Shown piece after piece: positions 44,475-55,041 of a stretch of 64,000 nucleotides of DNA. A model generated the notes under the pieces. It saw only the letters and a list, made by a program, of their open reading frames with translations, was not told the origin of the DNA and did not search any database. Position 1 is the stretch's first letter. The number at the start of each line of letters is the position of its first letter. Source of the DNA: Biscogniauxia marginata (lineage: Eukaryota > Ascomycota > Sordariomycetes > Xylariales > Xylariaceae); contig MU404073.1 of NCBI GenBank assembly GCA_022695795.1, forward strand, positions 372,001 to 436,000, given 5' to 3'. The position numbers and the translations under genes were made by a program.

Positions 44475-45572
44475 CATCGACATCACGTATGTAGGCATCC
44501 CGCCTCTAAAATCTCTGAGTAACTTATCACTGACTCACCACCATGACCATGCTCACCTGTCTGCTGTGGAACGTCCCTTTTCAACGGAGGATTAATCAAG
44601 ATTTCTTCTAGAAGGTAAGTAAGTATTTCTAGGGTGACAGCTCGCCGGGACTTGGTTAGCTTAATAGAACTTGGTATGTATTCGGTACGAACTTACATCA
44701 TCAGCACTTCTTTTATTAGGTAGATGTAAGGTAACCAGGTGATTGGTAAGGTGGTGTGAACCTTAAGGTTCCTGTCAGCAATTAAAGATTGATAAGCGGC
44801 AGAGCGATAAGATGTACTTAACTCTCCAGGGACATACCTTACCTGGTACCTAATTCTCCTGCTAAACGAAGTACCTGGTGTACAGACAGGTAGTAGTGTG
44901 TGGTAGTACTACCTGTAACCTTACCTAGTACTAGTGGCCCCGGGGATTAGTAGGCACCTATGTAGGTAGGTTAGTCCCGTCGCTGCAGCGGTATGGTGGG
45001 GGATCAATTGAACGGCCGACCGCCGCACCCTTGACCCACTCTCCAAGGTTGTAGGTAGCGGCAACTCGTGCACCTTGCAGCGTGCATCCCGCCCGAGACC
45101 TTCACCACAATAAATCGTCGTCGAGTCCTGTGATTAACAGGCGACCTCCCCGAGATCTTTTGTTTTGGCAAACACCTGACCTCCAAGCAACTTGATACCA
45201 GCTGCGCCCCCCTTTCCAGCAATTCTTTTCCATATAAGCTTAGGCAGCCCCCATCTTGTTCGTTACCTCTTAACACCAGGCATCTTTTCCAAGTACCGAC
45301 CCGCGTGAATCGAGCTCGAGATAGTTAACGGCTTCCCGTGCTACTATAGCAACTCCCCCCCACTCAACCCTCTTGCGATCCAAGAACAACTGCGACCAGG
45401 TTCCCCTTTGAATGAGTACAATCCCTCGTAGCTAAGCCGTGCTCGAGCACTCGAAGAGCCAAGTTTGCCGGCTGCCTGGACAGTGTCTCTCGCAGTCGGT
45501 CACTCCTCTTGACACTGCTGAACGAATCTCGTCGCGTAGTGGCCTTGCGCCATCGCTTCACTCCCGTCCCCA
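43754..45572. other. intergenic region with CATA repeat and TAGGTA motifs
   Basis: This holds the 3' region of the 1002-aa gene and the promoter of the kinase gene. A CATA tetranucleotide tract is at 44441-44472. From about 44690 to 44970 the sequence is dense in GGTA/TACC motifs. No gene seen. Confidence 0.55.
44441..44472. repeat. (CATA)n microsatellite
   Basis: About eight uninterrupted four-base units in non-coding DNA. Confidence 0.9.
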
Positions 45573-48500
45573 ATGGATGCTGCTGATGATTCGCAAGCCA
45601 CCCAGCAAGGTAAGACCTTACATAGACATAGAATGGCTCATTGTGTAGACGTGTCTCCTCTGACGGCTCGTCCTGTAGCGACACAGAATGCCTTGGACCC
45701 CAGGAGACTCGGGAAGCAGAATTCGGGCTTCTCTGACGAAGACATCTCCGATATAATCTGCCTCCTGTATCCCAATTCCGACGGCGCGAGTCGCGAGGTC
45801 CAGAGAATCGCCCGTTCCCCCGAATACAACCGTCACACGGCCGGAAGGTACTCCGCGGATGCCATTGACTCGGATCTTTACCGCGAGGACGACGCGCGCG
45901 AGTTCGGTCGGACCCGGGGAATTGGGGACCATGCCATTGTGCTGAGGCTGTCAACCGCCATCAAGGATCCCACTCAGGGGTTTACATTTGGTCGCAATCG
46001 CAGTCGGTGCGACATCTGCTTTGCGTACGACCCGGGCAAGAGGCTTAGTAACATTCACTTCCGCATTTATGTTAATCGCCATGGTATTGTTTTGCTCGAG
46101 GACGAATCGACCAACGGTACCGTCGTCGACTCCAGATTGCTCCGAAAGAAAAACGAACTCAAGAAGGAAACTGCGTATAAAAGGACGCTGGAGAGCGGTT
46201 CCACCATCAAGATCATCATGCATGAGAATACCTGCGATCTACTGTTTCTGGTCCGTATTCCGCGCCGTGATGAATATCATGAAGAAGCATATCTTAGGAA
46301 CCTCGATGCGTATCTGCGAAGGATGCATGACAACAATGAGGACCCCAATAAGACTATCGGTCCCGGACCGAGTGGCCATGTAAGACAAATGAATGCCCCA
46401 GCCAACTCTCCGTGCTCTCGTGCTAAGATATATAAGATCAATCTCTTTCACCCGGCAAGGAAGGGCCTGCCCCAAGAACGGTTGGACACTACACAAGCAG
46501 TGTCTCTTCAGCGTATACCACGTGAATGGCGTGGGGGTGACAAATACGCTCGGGTAGGTGTAATTGGGAAGGGTGCATTCGCTACGGTTCACAAAGTCAC
46601 CTCCAAATACGACGGTTCGCCGTATGCTGCGAAGGAACTCGACAAGCGGAAATTTATGAAGAACGGCGTCTTAGACCAGAAGGTAGAGAACGAGATGAAA
46701 ATCATGCAGAGGGTCCAGCATGTAAGTCTTTTCATCCCAACTCTCAGATGTGGGCGCGAGGTTTCCTAACTCTTCTCTCCAAGCCTAATATCGTCCAATA
46801 TATTGAACATTTTGATTGGGATGTCCATCAATTCATCATCATCATGGAGTTTGTCCCCGGAGGCGATCTGGGCAAGTTCATCAGCGAGAATGGCGCAATC
46901 GCCGAACCCCATGTGAAGATCATCTCGAGTCAACTTATCGATGCGCTTGGATACCTGCATGACAATAAGATCACCCATCGCGATGTCAAGCCAGACAATA
47001 TTCTCATCCAATCGACAAATCCACTCGTCGTGAAGTTGACCGACTTCGGACTATCCAAGATGATAGACACAGAGCAAACCTTCCTCAAGACATTCTGTGG
47101 AACACTGTTGTACTGCGCACCCGAAGTTTACAACGAGTACTCGTCATATGACGACTACGGCCGACGGACGCAGAGAAAGAACCATCGACCTATAGACCGA
47201 GAAAGATACGATCATGCAGTAGATATCTGGTCTCTCGGAGGCGTTCTGTTCTACACTCTCACCGGTAGTGCGCCTTTCCCGGTCAAGAATGGGATCACAT
47301 ACACAGAGCTGCTTGACCACATCATCAAGACGCCTCTCAACACTACACCCTTAACCCGGGCAAATGTTTCCAGGAACGGTATTCACTTCTTGTCACGGAT
47401 GATCCATGTACGACCAGAGACCAGAGCTACCGTCTCTGAGCTCCAAGCTCATCCATGGCTTAGGGATACTGGGGACTCTTTGAATGAGGTCTCTGATGCC
47501 GAGTTGGGGCTGGAGGCGTCTCAACTGAGTCTTGATGATAGACAACCAGATGAATCTAGCACCCCTAGTGCCAGCTCCCCACGAGAGCCAGTACCGGACT
47601 TTTCGATAAACTTTGAGTCGGAAAAGGAAAACTATACCTTTGGGCAGCCGCAGCAGAATAGGCTGTTTGGCGAGGTTTCAGCCATTGGTAGCTCTGGTGC
47701 CATCGCAGAGGAGCGTTTGAATCTTCAAGTGTCGTCAACAAGCTGCGAGACCGAGATACTCGAACCTGAAATTCTCGACAGTTTCGAGGAGTCGGATGAT
47801 TTCTCTACACCAAGACAGAAGGTTCCGGTCAAACATAGCATTCTATCAACAAGCCCGACACCGTCAGACGATAATTCTCGTAGTGCTCTCTTAGGTATCG
47901 GATCACAAAGCTTAGGCGGCGCTTCTTCAATCTTCGAGAACTTGAATATGAAGTCTCTAGCTAACGGCAACCCAGCGATATTGTCTTCCAGGATTAGCGA
48001 CATGACCTCGAGCAAAAGAAAGCCGGCCTTCGACACGAGTGATGAATACGAATCGGCCGTTAGCAATCTCAAGCCCTCTATCAAAAGGCTAAAGTCGCAA
48101 GGAGATATCGATATCCTGCCTCCCGATGAAGACGAAGACAGCCTTTTCGCTTGCTTGCCCCCGATGGCCAAGAACGAAACGGGACGGCAGATTGAGTATC
48201 CCTTGCCCAAAACTACATTCTGGGATGGCTCAGACAAGACTACATGGCACCTGCATTATCCCGAAATGACATGCCTCCAATACAATGCCTTTGAAATTGC
48301 TGCCAAAAAAAGAAACGAGGAATTCGGCCCAGGCAAATCACTTCTCTGGGATCTCGCCATGAAATACTTCCCCCCGACACAAAACCGACATCGGAATAGA
48401 AACACAGACAGGCAACTTGAGTTTAGACCAGCAGGGCTGACGCATGATATTCGGACAATCAAGGAAAGCAATGACTGGGACCTACCGCCCACGGCCCCGC

Positions 48501-49375
48501 CTCCCGCTACTGATGATGATTTGGAATCACTTCCAGACACTCTACCTCCTGAAAACCCATTCCCACCAACCTTGTCAGCAGTTCAACCGTCGAAGACAGT
48601 AGTCGGCATGTTCTACTCGGCTCAGGGATCCTTGGTAGCAGGAATATCAATCCCGCTCAAAGACCCTGTCCTGTCATGGGGACGAGACCGTAGTAATACG
48701 GCCTTGTACCAACCGGCTATGGAATCTAAGGTGCCCAAGAATGCCTTCAGGGTGGTGCTATGGAGGGAGGGTTATAATGCTTCCTTTAATGGATTCCGTC
48801 CCTGGGAGCCTACTCGAACGACAGCCAGTCGTACGATACGGGCTTCTCCCGGGCCAGATTCATATGCATTTTACATATCGACCAAAGCTACTAATGGCAT
48901 ACGCCTTAACAACAATCCGCTGCCCCCCAATGAACCGAAAGACAGCACAGCGCCGTCTAAATACTGGATGAAATTACATCATGGTGACACAGTCGTATTT
49001 TGGGGAACCGAAGATGTGAACCAGCAGGCGAAACTAACGTTCGAATGCTTCTGGGGTGGATCATCGGTTCCAAGGCCGGCAGATGAGCCCCCGACCTGTG
49101 TACCAGAATCATTAGCACGCAAGCTCGACCGGCTCTGGTCCAAAGCGCTGACGTCACTTCACTACGATCGAATCAATGCCGAAGCACAGACCGACCAGGA
49201 AGCAAGAATGCGACACATGGCAAAGGAGCGGGAACGCAGTCGGTTATTCGAGGAGAGGCGTGCCGAGGCGATAGGGGCCCTTACCTTGCGGGCTACCTCA
49301 CGTATCTCGCCAGCCAGCGCACCTCCTATTTCCAGACCGGTTCCTCCGTTTCGGCAGATGTCACCACTTGCGTAG
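45573..49375 (+). CDS. RAD53: FHA-domain Ser/Thr checkpoint kinase of the Rad53/Cds1/Chk2 type, 1223 aa
   Basis: DNA-damage and replication-stress kinase acting in the nucleus. Exons 45573-45609, 45679-46721 and 46784-49375. The first intron is 69 nt without a stop, so retention would add 23 residues; its gtaaga donor, ctgac branch site and ctgtag acceptor favour removal. FHA1 is near 95-190 (FTFGRNRSRCDICF, NIHFRIY, STNGTVV). The kinase domain is near 297-585: VIGKGAFATVHKV, YAAKELDK with the ATP-binding Lys, HRDVKPDN, LTDFGLSK, FCGTLLYCAPE and VDIWSLGGVLFY. A long Ser-rich linker follows. A second FHA-like domain is near 960-1100 (LSWGRDRSNTALY, TKATNGIRLNNNPLPP, LHHGDTVVFWG). FHA-kinase-FHA is the Rad53 order. 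Filamentous fungi can have more than one Chk2-type kinase, so orthology needs a tree. Confidence 0.88.
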
Positions 49376-50406
49376 CTAGCCTATAACAGAGGGTCGCGTT
49401 TCTTGTTCGCTCTACAGTCAAAATAACCGAGTCTCAAGCATGTTCAAGTTGGCTGGCTTTTGGACGGATACAGTATGTTGAACAATGGTGTGCTTACTTC
49501 CCTTCCTCCCTCCCTGTCAGGTCAAAGTTTACGCTCAACGATTGAGAAGAAGAGGAATTATTATTTGGGCTCGGCAATTTTCATGATTCTCATGGAACGG
49601 GTCAGTATGGCGGCGTATGTAGTTTTGGAACTCTGATTTCAGCACGGCAAATGCTCAGGCATCTCGTTTGACGAACTAGGAGGGATCATGTATGTTATAT
49701 ACCCAGATCATTTCGGCAAGTGTCGATGCTGCCCTGGAGGGGGCTTCTAGGTTGCGTGGCCTACGATGACTGAGTAGCTAGTCATGTCTTCTTACGTATT
49801 TTATGGAAAGCGTGCGAAGATAGTTCGGGAGAGATACCACAATGAGCAAGGTACCTACAGCATAACATGTAATAAAAGAGAGATGGAAGTCGTCAACTGC
49901 TAAGGGTCCGATTAAGGTCTCCTTTGGTGGCACTTTAGGTCCATACATGTATGTACCTACATGTATCCAAGGAGGTACATACATACCTACCTTCACTCCA
50001 TGTGCACTTCTCCCTAGGGCCCAGAATTCTACACAATTTATCTAAGCTTACCCAACTTTCAGGTACCCTTTTTATTGTTCCTCCCTTCCCGCCGAATGCA
50101 AACTTGACATTCGATAGCCTTGACCACCTCAACTGAGGCTTCTTCCCCTCCATTCACCACCATCATCCCACACAGTTTTTGTGCCATTTTCGTTCCTCTC
50201 TCTTTCTTTTTGTCCCCTCTCTTCTCGCTTCGTCTGTATTTTGGGGTGAGCTATCTTTCCCTGTGCACACGCCTTCCTGCCCATCTAGATTCCCCCACAC
50301 CATTCCTCACACCTCTCTCCTTCTCTCCTCTTCATCCTCCTTCGTCTGCCACAAAACAAGTCCCTTCTTGCACCTTTCCCTGCTGCTTTTGTCAAGGCTT
50401 CTAAAG
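49376..50406. other. intergenic: promoter of the 981-aa gene
   Basis: TACATGTA/TACCTA motifs are dense near 49935-50000. The last 250 bases before the next ATG are CT-rich, as in strong fungal leaders. No gene seen. Confidence 0.55.
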
Positions 50407-53400
50407 ATGAACTTTCTTCGTAAAGGCCGTAATCCCGACGAGTAAGTCAATTATACACTGATCATCAGGAATTCCCCTCCTCGTCCTCGCATCTTGTTGT
50501 CGGTTTGGTCTCAGTCACCTCAGAACTAGAGTGCCTCCGTGATACTTTAAGGCATACGGAGCTTGTGCTCAACAGTTTTTTTTTTCTCTTCTTTTCCCCC
50601 TGCATTTACTATATCCTTCTCGCATTTAATAATATGTGGATGGAACTATCCCTAACCCTGCTAACCTCCCGCAGTAGGAGCACCAGCTCTCTCTCAAAGC
50701 AATACTTGCTTGAGAGTGAAGGCGAGGATGATAACAATCTGTATATTCCTGGCAACAAGACAGTTTATGTGACCCAAACTAAAGATGGTAAACCCGCCTT
50801 TGGTCGCAAGAAGGGAGACAAGCTACTACAAGGCTACGGCTTTGACATGCTTGGCCAAAGCCTCGGGATTCCCTCTCGTATGGATTTCGAGCGCCAATCA
50901 CGACATGTGGGCATGGCCTCCCAGAACCCAGGAATCCTTACTACAGCAGAGACGCCGTGCGGTGGTAGACCAATACTGAAACCTGGCAATGATTACCATA
51001 CACACGTTGGCGAGTACCCGCTGGCTACCGGAAAGACTAGAAGCATGCGCTCTTCCTCAATGCCTGTCCCAGTTACTCCCTACCAACCCAACACTAGAGC
51101 CAATACTACTATTCACCATGATCATGTATCTGGAGAAGCAAGCCCGTACCTTATGTCAGAGGCTCTCTACCCACCTCCTCCTCCGCCCCCTCCCCAACCT
51201 GCTCACTTGTGGAATACCCAGCCTATGATGAACGGAATGTCTTTCATGGCACCAGGATACAATCATACGGCAAACCAGCCTGCTCATCCCCTTGTCTATC
51301 CTCCTCAGGTCACCCATGGTAGCGGCCCTTTTAGTTGGCCCATACCACAATTCCACCAATACGGGAACCCCCTCGGCCTGCCAGTCCCCCAGTCAACTTC
51401 GATGCCGCTACTTCCACAGCAACAGTATCCTGCCAACTACCAACCTGCTGGTCGGACTCTGCATGCTACTCATATTCCTCCGCCGCCTCCACCTCCACCA
51501 TTTGCCACCCAGCCCCAGGGTTTGGGGGGTCAAAGTGGTAACGATTACGCCGCCAAGTTGGTTGAGGAGCAGCCTAAGGACCTTGGAGAGCGTGGTGGCC
51601 CTGCTGTTGGTATGAGACGTGAGACGCGTACAAGGAAGCGCTATGAAGACTCACTGGAGAGCAAGCTAAAGGAGAGGGAACGTGTCAGCAGACGTATTCG
51701 CCATATCCATATTTGTGCTGGATGCGGTAAGAAACGGTCTAAGGAGTATCAACGAGCACACCCGCTGAAGAGGGGCGAGATACCCGAGCCGGACTATTGC
51801 TACAGGTGTATAAGAGATGCTGCCATGAGTGACACGGAATCATCAAGCAGTTATACTGCTGATGATGCTTCCTTCATCCAGGTTGGTCTACTAGATGATG
51901 AAGATGGATGAAGTTCAAGCTAACCATTTATCAAGTATGTCAAGGAAGCTCCGGTCTCCGGTCCGAGCACTGACGAAAGCCGCGTTGTCGAAAAAGGCAA
52001 ATATGTTCATGGAAAGACTCGTCGAGGTTCACGATGGATGAGGAAATCGAGACGCCTAAGCTTGCTATCAGGAATGCTGTCCAGTGCAGCAAGCTCTAAG
52101 AATTGCCTGAAGCCGCCTAAGTCGATATCTTCAGCTGAAGAATCAAGATCTAGAGCTTCATCGCCCGCCTTAGGGCCGAGTGTGAGCATTCGCAGTGAAA
52201 AGCGCTCCGGGGCGTCTGTCAACCGCAACCAAAACAAGTCGAAGGAGAGTACGCCACTGCCACAAGCTAGCGTGTCCACACGTTCCTTGCAAAGACCAGT
52301 CGACAAGATAATATCGACTCTGCCTATGACTACTTCTTGCAACAAGTCCTCGAGCCCGGCCACTAGTCGTATTCATGGTAGACGATCAGAGAGAAGGATG
52401 TTACATGAGCCCGTCGGGTTGAGCATCCCTTCGATAGCGCCCCAGAGAGAGGGCGTCGCGACTTCTTCTACGCACGGCGGTCAGAAGGAACGCGCTCAAA
52501 CGCCTCGCCAAGCAGACTCTCAGGCCTCTTCCAAAGCACCCTCTGCGATTCCTTCTAAGGCGTCTTATATTGTCTCTACTGGTAACTACTCTCAAGTACC
52601 TTGCAAAGTGTCTTCTACTAGTGCAGAAAATATGTCCGGTCCCCCTTCCAGAGGAGTCACTTCCGCCGAGGCTCCTCGGGTTACACCCATTCGCTATAAG
52701 CAACCTTCTATCCGCAACGAAGCATCGGAAATAGCAGCAGAAGCCTATTCTAGTACCCGTCACGAGACTCGTGACAACCTAAGCAACCGACACGATCCCT
52801 GCCAGGGTACCTTCGAGGCCCAACCTCGATCCTCCGAGAGGAGTACTCCAAAATGGAAATCCGTTCCTTTGACAGGTGATAACAATGGATCCCGCTTTGG
52901 AAATTGGCCGGACGCGTACTTCCCGGAGCCGGGTAGCCCCTACGATCCCAAGTATACTTCCAAGTGGGAAGAACCACCTACGCCCGATGATCTGCCGCAG
53001 GGCGGCGCAACCGCCTTCCCTTTTTTCATGAGGGATTCTTGGTCGCATGTCCAATCAGACATTGAGCGAGAGGCTGAAGAGATGGCTGAGCGGGATCTGG
53101 CTGCAGCTGGTAAGCGCTTTGGCGGCTTTGGAAGCTCTTGGGGCGGCTCTGCCACATCGTCCTTTCCTTTCACGAGCTCTCTGACCAGAAGTGTGATCTC
53201 GATAGAGTCCTGTGATTCCAATGAAGATCGTACCGATGGAAACATTGCTTATGAGATGGCCGAAGCTTCGGAGGCAGAAGAAACTGTCAGAGGCGAGGAA
53301 AAATCAATCAAGAAACTAGGTAAGTTCCTAATAGAGCATCATGATCGTCTGTTGTATCTTTCTAATCTGGCGAACTCTGCGTATAGAATTCTCCAGTGAG

Positions 53401-53706
53401 GATGACCAACATCAGAAGACTGCCGCACAAAGGCCCATGAGCTTGTCTTCTGAGCGTTCCGCGCATATTCAAAAGAGCCAGCCGGTGCTTTTAAACCAGC
53501 ACGCGAGAAGCCTGTACGATAATAATGACGATCGCTCGGATGTCTCATCAGATATATTGCCACCGCTCCCTGGATCCTCGTTACTCGCACACACGGGGCA
53601 CTCCATTGACGACTTGGCAATGAACTATAATGACGACGAACAGACCAACGACGCAACCAGTATCAACGGGACGCGCCGTCGTCTCCGTCGCTTTGTACGA
53701 CTATGA
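50407..53706 (+). CDS. unknown Pro/Ser-rich protein with a zinc-ribbon-like motif, 981 aa
   Basis: Four exons: 50407-50441, 50675-51881, 51936-53319 and 53387-53706. Exon 1 encodes MNFLRKGRNPDD and joins RSTSSLSKQYLLESEGEDDNN; the 233-nt first intron is long for this window. The third exon starts YVKEAPVSGPSTDE after a 54-nt intron with branch site gctaac, and the fourth starts EFSSEDD. Near the N-terminus is NLYIPGNKTVYVTQTKDGKP, then KLLQGYGFDMLGQ. Two polyproline runs follow (eight Pro each). Residues about 335-395 hold a charged helix (RKRYEDSLESKLKERERVSRRIR) followed by HICAGCGKKRSKEY and YCYRC, a CxxC...CxxC arrangement likely to bind zinc. The rest is Ser-rich and acidic. I do not recognise the family; it may be a fungal-specific regulatory or scaffold protein. 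Confidence 0.72.
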
Positions 53707-54568
53707 AGAAGCCTGAATTGATTCAGCTTTTGTATACTAAAAACTATCTGCATTGCCCTTCTTACATCGATGTGCAACATGCTCTGCTGTTGACAGCAGT
53801 TCGCTCGATGGACCCCGCCGCAAGATTATTTGCATTACTGATGATACAAGACCTACCTACCTACTTACTTACTTGACGGACTACCCGACGGAAGTTTGGC
53901 TAGGTATGTCTGTTACTGCCAACTATGGGCATTGACGAAGACACTTGTGGTATTTCAGAATAATGAGGGAAAGGGGATATGAGCGAGAAAACACGAAAAA
54001 AAAAAAACACCCCCAAAACACCTTGGAGGCTGTGCATCAGGAGGGTTGATAGAGGAAGGAAGACTTGTTTGTTCGCGGAACTCATCTGATGTTTATTCTC
54101 ATAGAGTAGCCAGTCTTAGACGTTGACTTGAGACCATCATCACTGACTGTTGTTGTGTAAATGGTCATCGTTATTGCATTCTATTACCTTAGGTAGATAG
54201 TGACGACTGAAAAAAAGGGGGGGTCTGAACATGGAAAATGAAAAACGTCTTTTTCTTTTTTGTGTGTGTGCATGATTAGCAGCTACTACGCAATGCGAAT
54301 CAAGAGTTGATCTAGTTAGCTACGGCAGCTAGCATAAAGCATCTATCGGTTCAAACTGATTGTCGTCTAACACATGTAGAAAGGATAACACTAGAAAGAA
54401 GAAAGAGAGTGCAAGACAATGGAAAACTCGAGCTCGGTATGTAAGTAAGTGAGCTTGATTGATTGATTGAGCAATGGGTGGAGGAAGTCATTTTTGCATG
54501 GAAGACTGGAGTTTCTTTCTATATGGGATACCATAAAAGGGATTTCCTTCACCAATCAAACCAATATG
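53707..54568. other. intergenic, no gene seen
   Basis: 3' region of the 981-aa gene and upstream region of the tRNA gene. Contains a CCTA/CTTA tract near 53851-53873, a run of A near 53997-54007 and a GATT repeat near 54456-54470. Confidence 0.55.
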
Positions 54569-54655
54569 GCCCGCTTGGCTCAGCGGTAGAGCGCCTCACT
54601 AGTATAGCATGCCTAAGTAATGAGGAGGCGACTGGTTCGACTCCAGTAGTGGGCA
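54569..54655 (+). tRNA. tRNA-Thr, anticodon AGT, with a 15-nt intron
   Basis: All four arms pair: acceptor GCCCGCT with AGTGGGC (one G-U), D stem GCTC/GAGC, anticodon stem CCTCA/TGAGG, T stem ACTGG/CCAGT with loop TTCGACT. Discriminator is A. The anticodon loop is CTAGTA followed by an intron at 54605-54619 and the final A; the intron lies one base 3' of the anticodon, the normal eukaryotic place. Internal promoter boxes are the D region (TGGCTCAGCGG) and the T region (GGTTCGACTCC). Position 34 is A, expected to become inosine and read ACU/ACC. Confidence 0.93.
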
Positions 54656-54674
54656 ATAGTTCTTAATCCTTTAA

Positions 54675-54679
54675 TTTTT
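54675..54679 (+). terminator. RNA polymerase III terminator of the tRNA gene
   Basis: First run of five T on the coding strand, 20 bases after the tRNA 3' end. This is the standard pol III stop signal. Confidence 0.7.
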
Positions 54680-55041
54680 AATTTCGTTTTATTCAATCAA
54701 CCGATATTTTTTCACATGCAAATAAAAAACCTCCTTCTCTCCCTCCCCCCTCTCTATTTATTATCTATCCTAAGAAACTTTAAGTAAACAGATGATTTAC
54801 TTAGAACGAAGGATGTTAATTAGTTGATCCATAAAGTAGTGTTCATTCGCGTTTATTCTTAACTGCAGCCCGTAATTTTTTTATAGTTACACGTACAATG
54901 CCTGCCGGTAGTACCTACTTACCGTACATGGCTTTTTCCGTACCATCCAGCAAAAAAGACTTATAGCAGCAACAGATAGGAATGGCCTATGCTCTCTATC
55001 TAATTCGGATCTTCATTTCCTTACAAACAATACTTTATTTT
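54680..55041. other. short AT-rich intergenic stretch
   Basis: Between the tRNA gene and the end of STT3 (-). No gene seen. Confidence 0.6.
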
